64,000 bases of DNA from Rhodobacter sp036398515. GTDB taxonomy: Bacteria; Pseudomonadota; Alphaproteobacteria; Rhodobacterales; Rhodobacteraceae. Position numbers and translations under genes: made by a program. The notes beneath the pieces are model-generated. The model saw nothing but the letters and a program-made list of their open reading frames with translations, had not been told where the DNA came from and made no database searches. The DNA lies in contig DASWPI010000080.1 of NCBI GenBank assembly GCA_036398515.1, positions 1 to 64,000 of the forward strand. Direction: 5' to 3'. Of this stretch, positions 24,528-33,244 are shown one piece after another; positions within the stretch are counted from its first letter, which is position 1, and each line of letters starts with the position of its first letter.

Positions 24528-26168
24528 TTACATCATGCCGCCCATGCCGCCCATGTCGGGCATGCCGCCGCCAGCCGCCGACTTGGGCTCGGGCTTGTCA
24601 GCGATCATCGCTTCGGTGGTGATCAGCAGACCGGCAACCGAAGCCGCGTTTTCCAGCGCGGTGCGGGTAACCTTGGCCGGGTCGATCACGCCGAATTTGA
24701 ACATGTCGCCATATTCTTCGGTTTGTGCGTTGAAGCCGAAGGTGTTCGATTCCGAGTCGCGGATCTTGCCCGCAACCACGGCACCATCAACGCCCGAGTT
24801 TTCCGAGATCTGACGCAGCGGTGCTTCCAGCGCGCGACGGATGATCGAGATACCCACGTCCTGGTCGGCATTGGCGCCCTTCAGGCCGTCAAGCGCCTTG
24901 GTGCCTTGAACCAGAGCAACACCACCGCCGACAACGATACCTTCTTGCACGGCCGCACGGGTCGCGTTCAGGGCATCGTCCACACGGTCTTTGCGCTCTT
25001 TGACTTCGACTTCGGTCAGGCCGCCAACGCGGATCACCGCAACGCCGCCAGCCAGTTTGGCCACGCGTTCTTGCAGCTTTTCACGGTCGTAGTCCGAGGT
25101 GGTTTCCTCGATCTGTGTGCGGATCTGGGCCACGCGGGCTTCGATCTCGGCCTTGTCGCCAGCGCCGTCGATGACGGTGGTGTTCTCTTTCGAGATCGTC
25201 ACCTTCTTGGCCTTGCCGAGCATGTCGATGGTGACATTTTCCAGCTTCATGCCCAGATCTTCCGAGATGACCTGACCACCGGTCAGGATCGCGATGTCCT
25301 GCAGCATGGATTTGCGACGATCACCGAAGCCCGGCGCCTTGACGGCAGCGATCTTCAGGCCGCCACGCAGCTTGTTGACCACCAGCGTCGCCAGGGCTTC
25401 GCCTTCGACGTCTTCCGAGATGATCAGCAGCGGCTTTTGCGACTGGATCACGGCTTCCAGCAGCGGAACCATCGGTTGCAGCGACGACAGTTTCTTTTCG
25501 TGCAGCAGGATCAGGACGTCGTCCAGATCGGCGATCATCTTGTCCGGGTTGGTCACGAAGTAGGGCGATAGGAAGCCACGGTCGAATTGCATGCCTTCGA
25601 CGACTTCGACTTCGGTTTCCATGCCCTTGTTTTCTTCGACGGTGATCACACCCTCGTTGCCGACCTTTTGCATCGCGTCAGCGATGAAACGGCCGATCTG
25701 GGCTTCGCCGTTGGCCGAGATCGTGCCGACTTGCGCGACTTCGTCCGAGTCCTTGACCGGGCGCGAGGCGTCCTTGATCGCGGCTACAACCTTGGCGGTC
25801 GCCAGATCGATGCCACGCTTCAGGTCCATCGGGTTCAGGCCCGCTGCAACCGACTTCAGGCCTTCCTTGATGATGGCCTGGGCCAGAACTGTGGCGGTGG
25901 TGGTGCCGTCGCCAGCCTCGTCATTGGTGCGTGCGGCCACTTCTTTGACCAACTGCGCGCCCATGTTTTCGAACTTGTCGGACAGTTCGATTTCCTTGGC
26001 GACCGTCACACCGTCTTTGGTGATGCGCGGCGAACCGAACGATTTGTCGATGACGACATTGCGGCCTTTCGGGCCCAGGGTGACCTTGACGGCATCCGCG
26101 AGGATATTGACGCCTTTCAGCATCCGGTCGCGGGCATCGGTCGAGAACTTTACGTCCTTGGCTGCCAT
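24528..26168 (-). CDS. groL: Chaperonin GroEL (Hsp60)
   Basis: A 546-residue group I chaperonin with full-length family collinearity. ATP-binding motifs VTLGPKGRNVV and DGTTTATVLA are near the N-terminus, the apical domain spans roughly 190–375, and the protein ends in the flexible GGM-rich tail (DMGGMGGMM). It refolds proteins as a double heptamer with GroES. The gene follows groES after a 52-bp gap on the minus strand and shares its CIRCE-controlled promoter. Confidence 0.98.
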   Translation of the reverse strand: MAAKDVKFSTDARDRMLKGVNILADAVKVTLGPKGRNVVIDKSFGSPRITKDGVTVAKEIELSDKFENMGAQLVKEVAARTNDEAGDGTTTATVLAQAIIKEGLKSVAAGLNPMDLKRGIDLATAKVVAAIKDASRPVKDSDEVAQVGTISANGEAQIGRFIADAMQKVGNEGVITVEENKGMETEVEVVEGMQFDRGFLSPYFVTNPDKMIADLDDVLILLHEKKLSSLQPMVPLLEAVIQSQKPLLIISEDVEGEALATLVVNKLRGGLKIAAVKAPGFGDRRKSMLQDIAILTGGQVISEDLGMKLENVTIDMLGKAKKVTISKENTTVIDGAGDKAEIEARVAQIRTQIEETTSDYDREKLQERVAKLAGGVAVIRVGGLTEVEVKERKDRVDDALNATRAAVQEGIVVGGGVALVQGTKALDGLKGANADQDVGISIIRRALEAPLRQISENSGVDGAVVAGKIRDSESNTFGFNAQTEEYGDMFKFGVIDPAKVTRTALENAASVAGLLITTEAMIADKPEPKSAAGGGMPDMGGMGGMM

Positions 26169-26220
26169 GATATTGGCTCCTTAAAAGTATTGAGAAATCA
26201 AAAGGATCGCTGATCAGTGA

Positions 26221-26508
26221 TCAGGCGATGATCCCCATGATGTCGGATTCTTTCATGATCAGCAGCTCTTCGCCGTTCAGCGTCACTTCCGTGCCCGACC
26301 ATTTGCCGAACAGGATGCGGTCGCCAACCTTGACCGAGGGGGCGATCAGTTCGCCCGAATCCTTGCGCGCGCCTTCGCCGACCGCAACGATTTCGCCTTC
26401 AGCGGGCTTTTCCTTGGCCGAATCGGGAATGATCAGACCACCCTTGGTCTTTTCGTCGCCTTGCACGCGCTTGACCAGCACGCGGTCATGAAGCGGTTTA
26501 AATGCCAT
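26221..26508 (-). CDS. groS: Co-chaperonin GroES (Hsp10)
   Basis: A 95-residue GroES that caps the GroEL ring. It begins AFKPLHDRVLVKR, carries the mobile loop DEKTKGGLIIPDSAKEKP, and ends with the conserved LLIMKESDIMGII. I start at 26508 (MAFKPL), 16 codons inside the longest frame, because the upstream part is not conserved and covers leader sequence. A perfect CIRCE operator and a TTGACA-type promoter lie upstream, giving HrcA-controlled heat induction. Confidence 0.97.
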   Translation of the reverse strand: MAFKPLHDRVLVKRVQGDEKTKGGLIIPDSAKEKPAEGEIVAVGEGARKDSGELIAPSVKVGDRILFGKWSGTEVTLNGEELLIMKESDIMGIIA

Positions 26509-26545
26509 CTGGAGATACTCCCTAAGGTTCCAGGTTCGAAAGGTT

Positions 26546-26572
26546 TTAGCACTCACATCATACGAGTGCTAA
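26546..26572. promoter_or_regulatory. CIRCE operator of groESL (HrcA site)
   Basis: The inverted repeat TTAGCACTC-N9-GAGTGCTAA is a perfect match to the CIRCE consensus. It lies 38 bp upstream of the groES start codon, downstream of the candidate -10. Confidence 0.95.
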
Positions 26573-26581
26573 CGGTGCCGG

Positions 26582-26610
26582 AGTTAGTCACGCCCCCTAG
26601 GGCCTGTCAA
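26582..26610 (-). promoter_or_regulatory. Candidate promoter of groESL
   Basis: Reading on the minus strand, a perfect TTGACA -35 (26605–26610) is followed after 17 bp by CTAACT (26582–26587). The -10 is weak, so either heat-shock sigma or repressor release may set the level. CIRCE lies immediately downstream. Confidence 0.5.
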
Positions 26611-26671
26611 TACCGCAATGTCGAAATTTTGGTGACAACCGCAAGACCGGCGGGTCGCGACCGGGATCATG

Positions 26672-26696
26672 AAAAAACCGGCGCCTTGACGCCGGT
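26672..26696 (-). terminator. Terminator after the DEAD-box helicase
   Basis: A perfect 7-bp stem (26677–26683 with 26690–26696) is followed, on the minus strand, by six T residues. It starts just past the helicase stop. Confidence 0.88.
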
Positions 26697-26702
26697 TCAT
26701 GA

Positions 26703-28301
26703 TCAGGTTTCCGAGGTTTCTTCCAGCTCTTCCGGCGTATCCTGAACCGCTTTTGACGGTCGGAATGATCGCATCAGAAAGTCGGGGACATGATCGCCCA
26801 TGCCGATCACTGCCGGGCCGTCATCGCGGTCACGCCCACGGTGGCGATCACGCCGTTCATCACGCCTGTCATCGCGGCGAGTATCTTCACGGCGGGCGTC
26901 ATCGCGGCGGGGTTCCTCGTGCCGTGCGTCGTCGCGCTTGCGTGGCGGTTCGGGCAGGGAAATCGGGGCTTCGATGATGGCGGTCTCGGGGGCCGCAGGG
27001 GTGATCACGGCCGAGGGGGACGGTGCCGGACGAGGGCGCTCCTCACGGTCCCGATCACGGCCGCGGCTGCGATCACGGGTGCGTCCGCTGCGGCGGCCAT
27101 CCTTTTCTTCGGGCTTGGCCGGTTCGCTATGGGCGGCGTCGGAGACGGTGAATCCCTCGGGCAGGGCGACGCGCGGCAGTTCGATCTTCACCAGGCTTTC
27201 GATCTGGCTCAGGTATTTGTCATCCGATGGCGTGGCGATGGAATAGGCCGTGCCCTTGCGCCCGGCGCGCCCGGTGCGCCCGATGCGGTGGACGTAATCC
27301 TCGGCATGGGAGGGCAGGTCGTAGTTGAACACATGGCTGACCGCCGGAATATCCAGCCCGCGGGCCGCCACATCCGAGGCAATCAACAGTTGCAAGCTGC
27401 CATCGCGGAACGCGTCCAGTGTCCGCATCCGCTGCGATTGTTCCAGATCGCCGTGGATCGGCGCGGCGTCGAAGCCATGCGCCTTCAGCGACTTCGCCAC
27501 GATATCCACATCAATCTTGCGGTTGCAGAAAATGATGGCGTTGGTGCAGGCGGCACCCTCGGCGGTGATCAGCGCGCGCAGCAGCTCACGCTTGACCTTG
27601 GCGGCCTGATCGCGACGGGGGGGCGTGACCAGCACCAGCTTTTGACTGATGGTGTCCGAGGTGGTCGCCTGACGGGCCACCTCAATCCGCGCGGGGGCGT
27701 GCAGGAAGGTGTTGGTGATCCGTTCGATTTCCGGCGCCATCGTCGCGCTGAAAAACAGCGTCTGGCGGGTGAACGGCGTTAGTTGGAAGATCCGCTCGAT
27801 ATCCGGGATGAACCCCATGTCCAGCATCCGGTCGGCCTCATCGACCACCATGATCTGCACGCCGGTCATCAACAGCTTGCCGCGCTCGAAATGGTCCAGC
27901 AACCGGCCCGGCGTCGCAATCAGCACGTCGACGCCACGGTCGATCAGCTTTTCCTGCTCGCCAAAGGAGACGCCGCCGATCAGTAGCGCCTTGGTCAGCT
28001 TGGTGTGTTTGGCATAAACGTCGAAGTTCTCGGCAACCTGCGCCGCCAGTTCCCGCGTCGGCGCCAGCACCAGCGAACGCGGCATCCGCGCCCGGGCCCG
28101 GCCATTGGCCAGGCGGGTGATCATCGGCAGGGTGAAGGAGGCGGTCTTGCCGGTCCCGGTCTGGGCGATCCCCAGAACGTCGCGGCCTTCCAGAGCTGGG
28201 GGGATGGCGCCGGCCTGGATCGGGGTAGGCGTTTCATAGCCCGCCTCTTCGATGGCCTTCATTACATCCTTGTCCAGATTCAGGTCGGAAAATTTGGTCA
28301 T
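26703..28301 (-). CDS. DEAD-box ATP-dependent RNA helicase (RhlE-like)
   Basis: A 532-residue helicase with the complete motif set: Q motif TPIQ, motif I AQTGTGKT (46–53), DEAD, SAT, and HRIGRTGR in the second RecA lobe. The core ends near residue 385. The last 140 residues are low-complexity and highly charged, with repeated Arg-Asp runs such as RRDDARREDTRRDD and GRDRDD, probably disordered RNA-binding sequence. Such proteins remodel mRNA and assist ribosome assembly, often in the cold. A promoter and two hairpins lie in a leader of about 90 nt. It is transcribed alone. Confidence 0.94.
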   Translation of the reverse strand: MTKFSDLNLDKDVMKAIEEAGYETPTPIQAGAIPPALEGRDVLGIAQTGTGKTASFTLPMITRLANGRARARMPRSLVLAPTRELAAQVAENFDVYAKHTKLTKALLIGGVSFGEQEKLIDRGVDVLIATPGRLLDHFERGKLLMTGVQIMVVDEADRMLDMGFIPDIERIFQLTPFTRQTLFFSATMAPEIERITNTFLHAPARIEVARQATTSDTISQKLVLVTPPRRDQAAKVKRELLRALITAEGAACTNAIIFCNRKIDVDIVAKSLKAHGFDAAPIHGDLEQSQRMRTLDAFRDGSLQLLIASDVAARGLDIPAVSHVFNYDLPSHAEDYVHRIGRTGRAGRKGTAYSIATPSDDKYLSQIESLVKIELPRVALPEGFTVSDAAHSEPAKPEEKDGRRSGRTRDRSRGRDRDREERPRPAPSPSAVITPAAPETAIIEAPISLPEPPRKRDDARHEEPRRDDARREDTRRDDRRDERRDRHRGRDRDDGPAVIGMGDHVPDFLMRSFRPSKAVQDTPEELEETSET

Positions 28302-28315
28302 GTGCGTCCTTGAAG

Positions 28316-28366
28316 GCGTGGAACGGTTCCACGCATGAGGGGGGACGCAAAATCTCCGGGCGTCCC
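28316..28366 (-). promoter_or_regulatory. Structured 5' leader of the DEAD-box helicase gene
   Basis: Two hairpins lie side by side between the candidate promoter and the start codon. The first has 9-bp perfect arms separated by a single base (28316–28324 and 28326–28334). The second has 7-bp perfect arms (28342–28348 and 28360–28366). They may be RNA regulatory structures or, for the first, a protein-binding palindrome. Confidence 0.5.
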
Positions 28367-28397
28367 GGGCGATGTGCCGCCGGGGTGCGGCGCGCGT

Positions 28398-28426
28398 CTA
28401 ATAACGCAAAAACGCGTCTGCGTCAA
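28398..28426 (-). promoter_or_regulatory. Candidate sigma-70 promoter of the DEAD-box helicase gene
   Basis: On the minus strand TTGACG (28421–28426), a 17-bp spacer and TATTAG (28398–28403) form a good housekeeping-type promoter. The predicted start gives a leader of roughly 90 nt. Confidence 0.55.
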
Positions 28427-28537
28427 TGAAATGCCCGAAAATCGCCCTGTAAGCCGATGCGGGGGCCAACGGGCCGGGCGCAGAGTTGACGCCGCGCGCG
28501 GGCTCTGGCAGGGGAAGGGCAACAGAGGAAGCCGAAA

Positions 28538-30280
28538 ATGAACCTGTTTGCCGATATGCGGGGGGCGGTGATCACCGCCCTGGATCAGATGGTGGCCGGG
28601 GGCGTGCTGCCCGCCGGGCTGGATTATGCCAATGTGACGGTCGAGCCGCCGCGCGATGCACTGCATGGCGACATGGCGACGAATGCGGCGATGGTGCTGG
28701 CGAAACCGGCCGGGCTGAAGCCGCGCGAAATCGCCGATGCGCTGGCCGCCACGCTGGCCGCCGATCCGCGCATCACCCTGGCCGAAGTGGCGGGGCCGGG
28801 GTTCCTGAACCTGCGCCTGAACCCGGCGGTCTGGGCCGATGTGACCCGTGCCGCACTGGTGGCCGGGGATGGTTACGGGCGATCCGACCTTGGGCGGGGG
28901 CTGAAGGTCAACGTGGAATTCGTCTCGGCCAATCCGACCGGGCCGATGCATGTGGGGCATACCCGTGGCGCGGTTTTCGGTGATGCGCTGGCCAGCCTGC
29001 TGGATTTCACCGGTTACGATGTGACGCGCGAATATTACATCAACGATGGCGGCGCGCAGGTGAATGTGCTGGCGCGCTCGGCCTATGAGCGCTACCGCGA
29101 GGCGAATGGTCTGGAACCCGAGATCCGCGAAGGTCTGTATCCGGGTGATTACCTGATCCCGGTGGGCGAGGCGCTGAAGGCCAAATACGGCGACAGCCTG
29201 CTGAACCGGCCCGAATCCGATTGGCTGGACGATCTGCGCGAATTTTCCACCACCGCGATGCTGGGGATGATCCGGGAGGATCTGGCCCTGCTGAACGTGC
29301 GGATGGATGTCTATTATTCGGAAAAATCGCTGTATGGTACTGGCCAGATCGAATCCGCGCTGGCGCGGCTGAAATCGCTGGGGCTGATCTATGAAGGCGT
29401 GCTGGAGCCGCCCAAGGGCAAGCTGCCCGAAGACTGGGAAGAGCGCCAGCAGACGTTGTTCCGCTCTACCGCCTATGGCGATGACGTGGATCGCCCGGTA
29501 CAGAAATCGGATGGGGGCTGGACCTATTTCGCCCCCGATATCGCCTATCACTGGACCAAGATCGAACGTGGCTTCGATCTGTTGATCGACGTTTTCGGCG
29601 CCGATCACGGCGGCTATGTCAAGCGGATGAAGGCGGCCGTGGCGGCCTTGTCGGAAAACCGGGTGCCGTTGGATATCAAGCTGATCCAGCTGGTGAAGCT
29701 GTTCAAGAACGGCGAGCCGTTCAAGATGTCGAAGCGTGCAGGAACCTTTGTCACGCTGCGCGATGTGGTGGAACAGGCGGGGGCCGATGTGACCCGGTTC
29801 CACATGCTGACGCGCAAGAACGACGCGGCGCTGGATTTCGATTTCGACAAGGTGCTGGAGCAGTCCAAGGACAATCCGGTGTTTTACGTGCAATACGCCC
29901 ATGCGCGGGTGTATTCGGTGCTGCGCAAGGCGGCCGAGGCCGGGGTCGATGTGACGCCCGCCGCATTGGCGCGGGCCGATCTGTCGCGCAATGGCCATGA
30001 GGCCGAATTGACCCTGGCCAAAAAGATCGCCGAATGGCCGCGTCTGGTGGAAATCGCCGCGCGCGCGAATGAGCCGCACCGGGTTGCCTTCTTCCTGTAT
30101 GAGATCGCGTCCGATCTGCATTCGCTGTGGAATCGCGGCAATGATGAGCCGGGCCTGCGCTTCGTGCAGGACGATTCCGACATCACGGCGGCGAAAATCG
30201 CCCTGGCCCGGGCCTGTGCAGTTGTCATTTCGGCCGGCCTTGGTATTCTTGGCGTCAAACCGGCGGAAGAGATGCGCTGA
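28538..30280 (+). CDS. argS: Arginyl-tRNA synthetase
   Basis: A 580-residue class I aminoacyl-tRNA synthetase. The HIGH motif is HVGH at 138–141 within ANPTGPMHVGHTRG, and the KMSKS motif is FKMSKRAGTF. The N-terminal Add1 domain (about residues 1–115) and the C-terminal DALR anticodon-binding domain with FFLYEIASDLHSLWNRG identify ArgRS. It opens a conserved run with SPOR, nagZ, scpA and scpB, the next gene starting 56 bp later. Confidence 0.97.
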   Translation: MNLFADMRGAVITALDQMVAGGVLPAGLDYANVTVEPPRDALHGDMATNAAMVLAKPAGLKPREIADALAATLAADPRITLAEVAGPGFLNLRLNPAVWADVTRAALVAGDGYGRSDLGRGLKVNVEFVSANPTGPMHVGHTRGAVFGDALASLLDFTGYDVTREYYINDGGAQVNVLARSAYERYREANGLEPEIREGLYPGDYLIPVGEALKAKYGDSLLNRPESDWLDDLREFSTTAMLGMIREDLALLNVRMDVYYSEKSLYGTGQIESALARLKSLGLIYEGVLEPPKGKLPEDWEERQQTLFRSTAYGDDVDRPVQKSDGGWTYFAPDIAYHWTKIERGFDLLIDVFGADHGGYVKRMKAAVAALSENRVPLDIKLIQLVKLFKNGEPFKMSKRAGTFVTLRDVVEQAGADVTRFHMLTRKNDAALDFDFDKVLEQSKDNPVFYVQYAHARVYSVLRKAAEAGVDVTPAALARADLSRNGHEAELTLAKKIAEWPRLVEIAARANEPHRVAFFLYEIASDLHSLWNRGNDEPGLRFVQDDSDITAAKIALARACAVVISAGLGILGVKPAEEMR

Positions 30281-30336
30281 AGCGCACCATCGCCGGGGTC
30301 CGAGGCAGAGACCGGAAAACCGGCGATGAGGCGAGC

Positions 30337-31425
30337 ATGGCCAGCTATCACGGTCGCGATGGCGACGGGTATGACGACGACACTGACGGTCTGATGACCG
30401 CTGTGCCCGATCCGGTTCAACGGCCCGGTCTGGTGGAACCTGTGTCCCGCTGGGTGCAGCTGGCGGGGGCGGCGACATCCGTGCTGTTGATCCTGGGGGT
30501 CGTGATCTGGGGCTACAAGCTGGCGGTGCGGGATGTGTCCGGCGTGCCGGTGATCCGTGCGCTGGAGGGGCCGTCGCGCATTGCGCCCGATGATCCGGGG
30601 GGCGATCTGGCCCGCCACGTCGGTCTGTCGGTCAATGAGGTCGCGGGCAAGGGGCTGGCGGCCCCAGGACCCGAACGCGTCGTGCTGGCGCCTTCTCCTG
30701 GCAATCTGGCCAATGACGACGCGCCGATGGCGGGGGTTCGGTCCCTGGTCAAGGTCGAACGCATCGAACCCGATCCGCTGCCCGAGGCTGAACCGGCGAC
30801 CGCGCCGGTATCGCAGGTGCCGCAGGGCACCGCGCTGGCCGTTCAGGACGAGGTCGTGCCTATCGACGGTCCCGAGGTGATGGAGGGCACATCGGCCGCG
30901 CAGATCCGTTCCGCCGCGGCCGAGGCGGCGCGGGTGCGCCCTGTGCCGCGCACGGTGCCGGTGATCCCGGAAAATCTGGCGGCGCGGTCCACCACCACCA
31001 CGCAGGCGGTGGCCGATGCCCTGCCCGGGGTCAAGACATCGCCGCGTCCGGCCGGGCGGCCCTCGACGATCCGCCCCACGGCGCGGACGGATAGCGCCAA
31101 GCCGGATACGGCCACTGCAGTCAACCCGGCGCCGGTGGCCAAGGCCGATGAAATCGACCCGCTCAGCTTGCCTGCCGATGCCCGCGTGGCGCAGATCGGC
31201 GCCTTTGACACCGTTGAGATCGCCCGGGCCGAATGGAACCGTGTTGCCGCCCGCACCGGGGCGGCGATGGCGGGGAAAAGCCGCATCATTCAGGAGGCGC
31301 AGGCGAACGGGCGCACCTTCTATCGTTTGCGTGTCGCGGGCTTCGACGGGGTCGAGGCCTCGCGCAAGTTCTGTGATACGCTGAAGGCGCAGGGCGTGAA
31401 CTGCATCGCCACGGTCGCGCGCTAG
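30337..31425 (+). CDS. SPOR-domain membrane protein
   Basis: A 362-residue single-pass membrane protein. The acidic cytoplasmic head (1–38) is followed by one transmembrane helix at about 40–61 (WVQLAGAATSVLLILGVVIWGY). A long Pro/Ala/Val-rich periplasmic linker leads to a C-terminal SPOR domain from about residue 283 (ARVAQIGAFDTVEIARAEWN … YRLRVAGFDG). SPOR domains bind denuded septal peptidoglycan, so this is probably a division-site protein. It sits between argS and nagZ, whose product acts on peptidoglycan fragments, three bases before the nagZ start. Confidence 0.9.
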   Translation: MASYHGRDGDGYDDDTDGLMTAVPDPVQRPGLVEPVSRWVQLAGAATSVLLILGVVIWGYKLAVRDVSGVPVIRALEGPSRIAPDDPGGDLARHVGLSVNEVAGKGLAAPGPERVVLAPSPGNLANDDAPMAGVRSLVKVERIEPDPLPEAEPATAPVSQVPQGTALAVQDEVVPIDGPEVMEGTSAAQIRSAAAEAARVRPVPRTVPVIPENLAARSTTTTQAVADALPGVKTSPRPAGRPSTIRPTARTDSAKPDTATAVNPAPVAKADEIDPLSLPADARVAQIGAFDTVEIARAEWNRVAARTGAAMAGKSRIIQEAQANGRTFYRLRVAGFDGVEASRKFCDTLKAQGVNCIATVAR

Positions 31426-31428
31426 GAT

Positions 31429-32442
31429 ATGTCCGATATGACCACGCAAATCGGGGCGACGATCCTGGGCTGTTCCGGATTGACGCTGGGCGCGGATGAG
31501 CGGGCGTTTTTCCGCGATGCCAACCCTTGGGGCTTCATCCTGTTTGGCCGCAATGTGGACAACCCGGATCAGTTGCGCCGTCTGACCGATGATCTGCGCG
31601 GGGCGGTCGGGCGTGATGCGGTGGTGTTCATCGACCAGGAAGGCGGGCGGGTGCAGCGCCTGCGTGCCCCTTATTGGCGCGAATGGCTGCCGCCGCTGGA
31701 GCAGGCGTCTCGACCCGATCCGGAGCGCAGCTTTTGGCTGCGGGCGCGGATTCAGGCGGCCGAATTGCGGGCGGTGGGCATTGACGGAAATTGTGCGCCG
31801 ACCTGTGATATTGCCGGGCCGCAGACCCATCCTTTTTTGCGCAACCGTTGTTTCGGCACGGATGCGGCCACCGTCACGCGCAACGCAGGGGCGACGGCGC
31901 GCGGGTTGCTGGCGGGGGGGGTCTTGCCGGTGATGAAGCACATGCCCGGCCACGGGCGTGCCACCGCCGACAGCCACAAGGACCTGCCCAGTGTCACCGC
32001 CACGCAGGCCGACCTGTGCGAGCAGGATTTCGCCCCCTTCCGGGCGCTGGCCGATCTGCCGCTGGGGATGACGGCGCATATCCGGTTCACCGCGCTGGAC
32101 CCGGCACCGGCCACGCAATCGGCGCGGATGATCGGGTTGATCCGAGATCAGATCGGCTTTGACGGGCTGTTGATGACCGATGATGTGGCGATGCAGGCGC
32201 TGTCGGGCACGATGGGCGCACGCGCGGCGGCCTCTATCGCGGCGGGGTGTGATGTGGTGTTGCACTGTAATGGCGAGCGGGCCGAGATGGCACAGGTTGT
32301 CGCCTCTGCCGGGGGCTTGACGCCGGGGGCCGCGCGCCGGGCCGATGCGGCCCTGGCGGCGCGGATCGGGCCGGAAAAGATTGACATCGACGCCCTGGAT
32401 GCCGAACTAAAGGCGATCTTGGGCGAAACATTGCATGGTTGA
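31429..32442 (+). CDS. nagZ: Beta-N-acetylhexosaminidase NagZ (GH3)
   Basis: A 337-residue glycoside hydrolase family 3 enzyme that removes GlcNAc from anhydromuropeptides during cell-wall recycling. The family signature KHMPGHGRATADSHKDLP carries the Asp-Ser-His acid/base loop, and the nucleophile aspartate is in LLMTDDVAMQAL. GRNVDNPDQLRRL is the conserved early loop. No signal peptide is present, as expected for the cytosolic enzyme. A second ATG at 31438 is possible. It overlaps scpA by eight bases. Confidence 0.95.
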   Translation: MSDMTTQIGATILGCSGLTLGADERAFFRDANPWGFILFGRNVDNPDQLRRLTDDLRGAVGRDAVVFIDQEGGRVQRLRAPYWREWLPPLEQASRPDPERSFWLRARIQAAELRAVGIDGNCAPTCDIAGPQTHPFLRNRCFGTDAATVTRNAGATARGLLAGGVLPVMKHMPGHGRATADSHKDLPSVTATQADLCEQDFAPFRALADLPLGMTAHIRFTALDPAPATQSARMIGLIRDQIGFDGLLMTDDVAMQALSGTMGARAAASIAAGCDVVLHCNGERAEMAQVVASAGGLTPGAARRADAALAARIGPEKIDIDALDAELKAILGETLHG

Positions 32443-33244
32443 TCCGACCCCCCCGACTGGCCCGCCCCCCTCGGCTCGCCCGATCGTCAGCGACCGGCTT
32501 GCCGCCGAGGCGCTGATCATTGACGTCGATGGCTACGAAGGGCCGCTGGACCTGTTGCTGTCGCTGTCACGCACGCAAAAGGTCGATCTGCGCAAGATTT
32601 CCGTGCTGGAACTGGCCGAGCAATATTTCATCTTCGTCACCCAGGCCAAGATGCTGCGCATCGAACTGGCGGCGGATTATCTGGTGATGGTGGCATGGCT
32701 GGCGTTTTTGAAATCGCGTTTGCTGCTGCCGCCCGACCCCACCGCCGAGGGGCCAAGCGCCGAGGATCTGGCCGCCCATCTGGCATTTCAGCTAGAACGG
32801 TTGCAGGCGATGCGCGAGGCCGCCGCCAGTCTGATGGCCCGCGATCAGCTGGGCCGTGATTTCTTTGCGCGCGGCGATCCGCAGGGCATCGCCCGTGTGC
32901 GTGAGACCAATTATGATCTGTCGTTGATGGATCTGATGCAGGCCTATGCGCGGCTGCGCACCCGGGATGAATTCCGCCCCTACGCGTTTGACCGAAAGAA
33001 CCTGTTCACGATGGAACAGGCCTTGGCGCGGTTGCGGGCTGTTGTGGGCTATGCCGGGGACTGGACTGATCTGTCCAGCTATCTGCCCGAGGGCTGGTCT
33101 GAGCCCAAGCGCCGCCGATCCGCCACGGCGGCGACCTTCGCCGCCTCGTTGGAACTGGCCAAACAGGGCCAGATCGAGATCCGCCAGCAAGACACATTCG
33201 CGCCGATCGCCATCCGCGCCCGCACCACCCCGAGGGACCCATGA
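32435..33244 (+). CDS. scpA: Segregation and condensation protein A
   Basis: A 269-residue kleisin that bridges SMC heads in the chromosome-condensing complex. The N-terminal YEGPLDLLLSLSRTQKVDLRKISVLELAEQY is the hallmark, followed by AADYLVMVAWLAFLKSRLLLP, the SMC-neck-binding helix. The C-terminal winged helix is less conserved. It overlaps nagZ upstream by eight bases and scpB downstream by four (ATGA), so the three are translationally coupled. No smc gene is in the window. Confidence 0.95.
   Translation: MVDPTPPTGPPPSARPIVSDRLAAEALIIDVDGYEGPLDLLLSLSRTQKVDLRKISVLELAEQYFIFVTQAKMLRIELAADYLVMVAWLAFLKSRLLLPPDPTAEGPSAEDLAAHLAFQLERLQAMREAAASLMARDQLGRDFFARGDPQGIARVRETNYDLSLMDLMQAYARLRTRDEFRPYAFDRKNLFTMEQALARLRAVVGYAGDWTDLSSYLPEGWSEPKRRRSATAATFAASLELAKQGQIEIRQQDTFAPIAIRARTTPRDP

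Noticed and set aside
24723..26213. Plus-strand frames of about 200–280 codons opposite groEL
   Set aside because: GroEL is unmistakable on the minus strand; these frames have no ribosome-binding sites or family resemblance.
28298..32265. Long minus-strand open frames (726 and 793 codons) opposite argS, the SPOR gene and nagZ
   Set aside because: They are antisense to well-recognised genes, rich in Arg, His, Gln and Pro, and resemble no protein family. Such frames are common opposite high-GC coding sequence.
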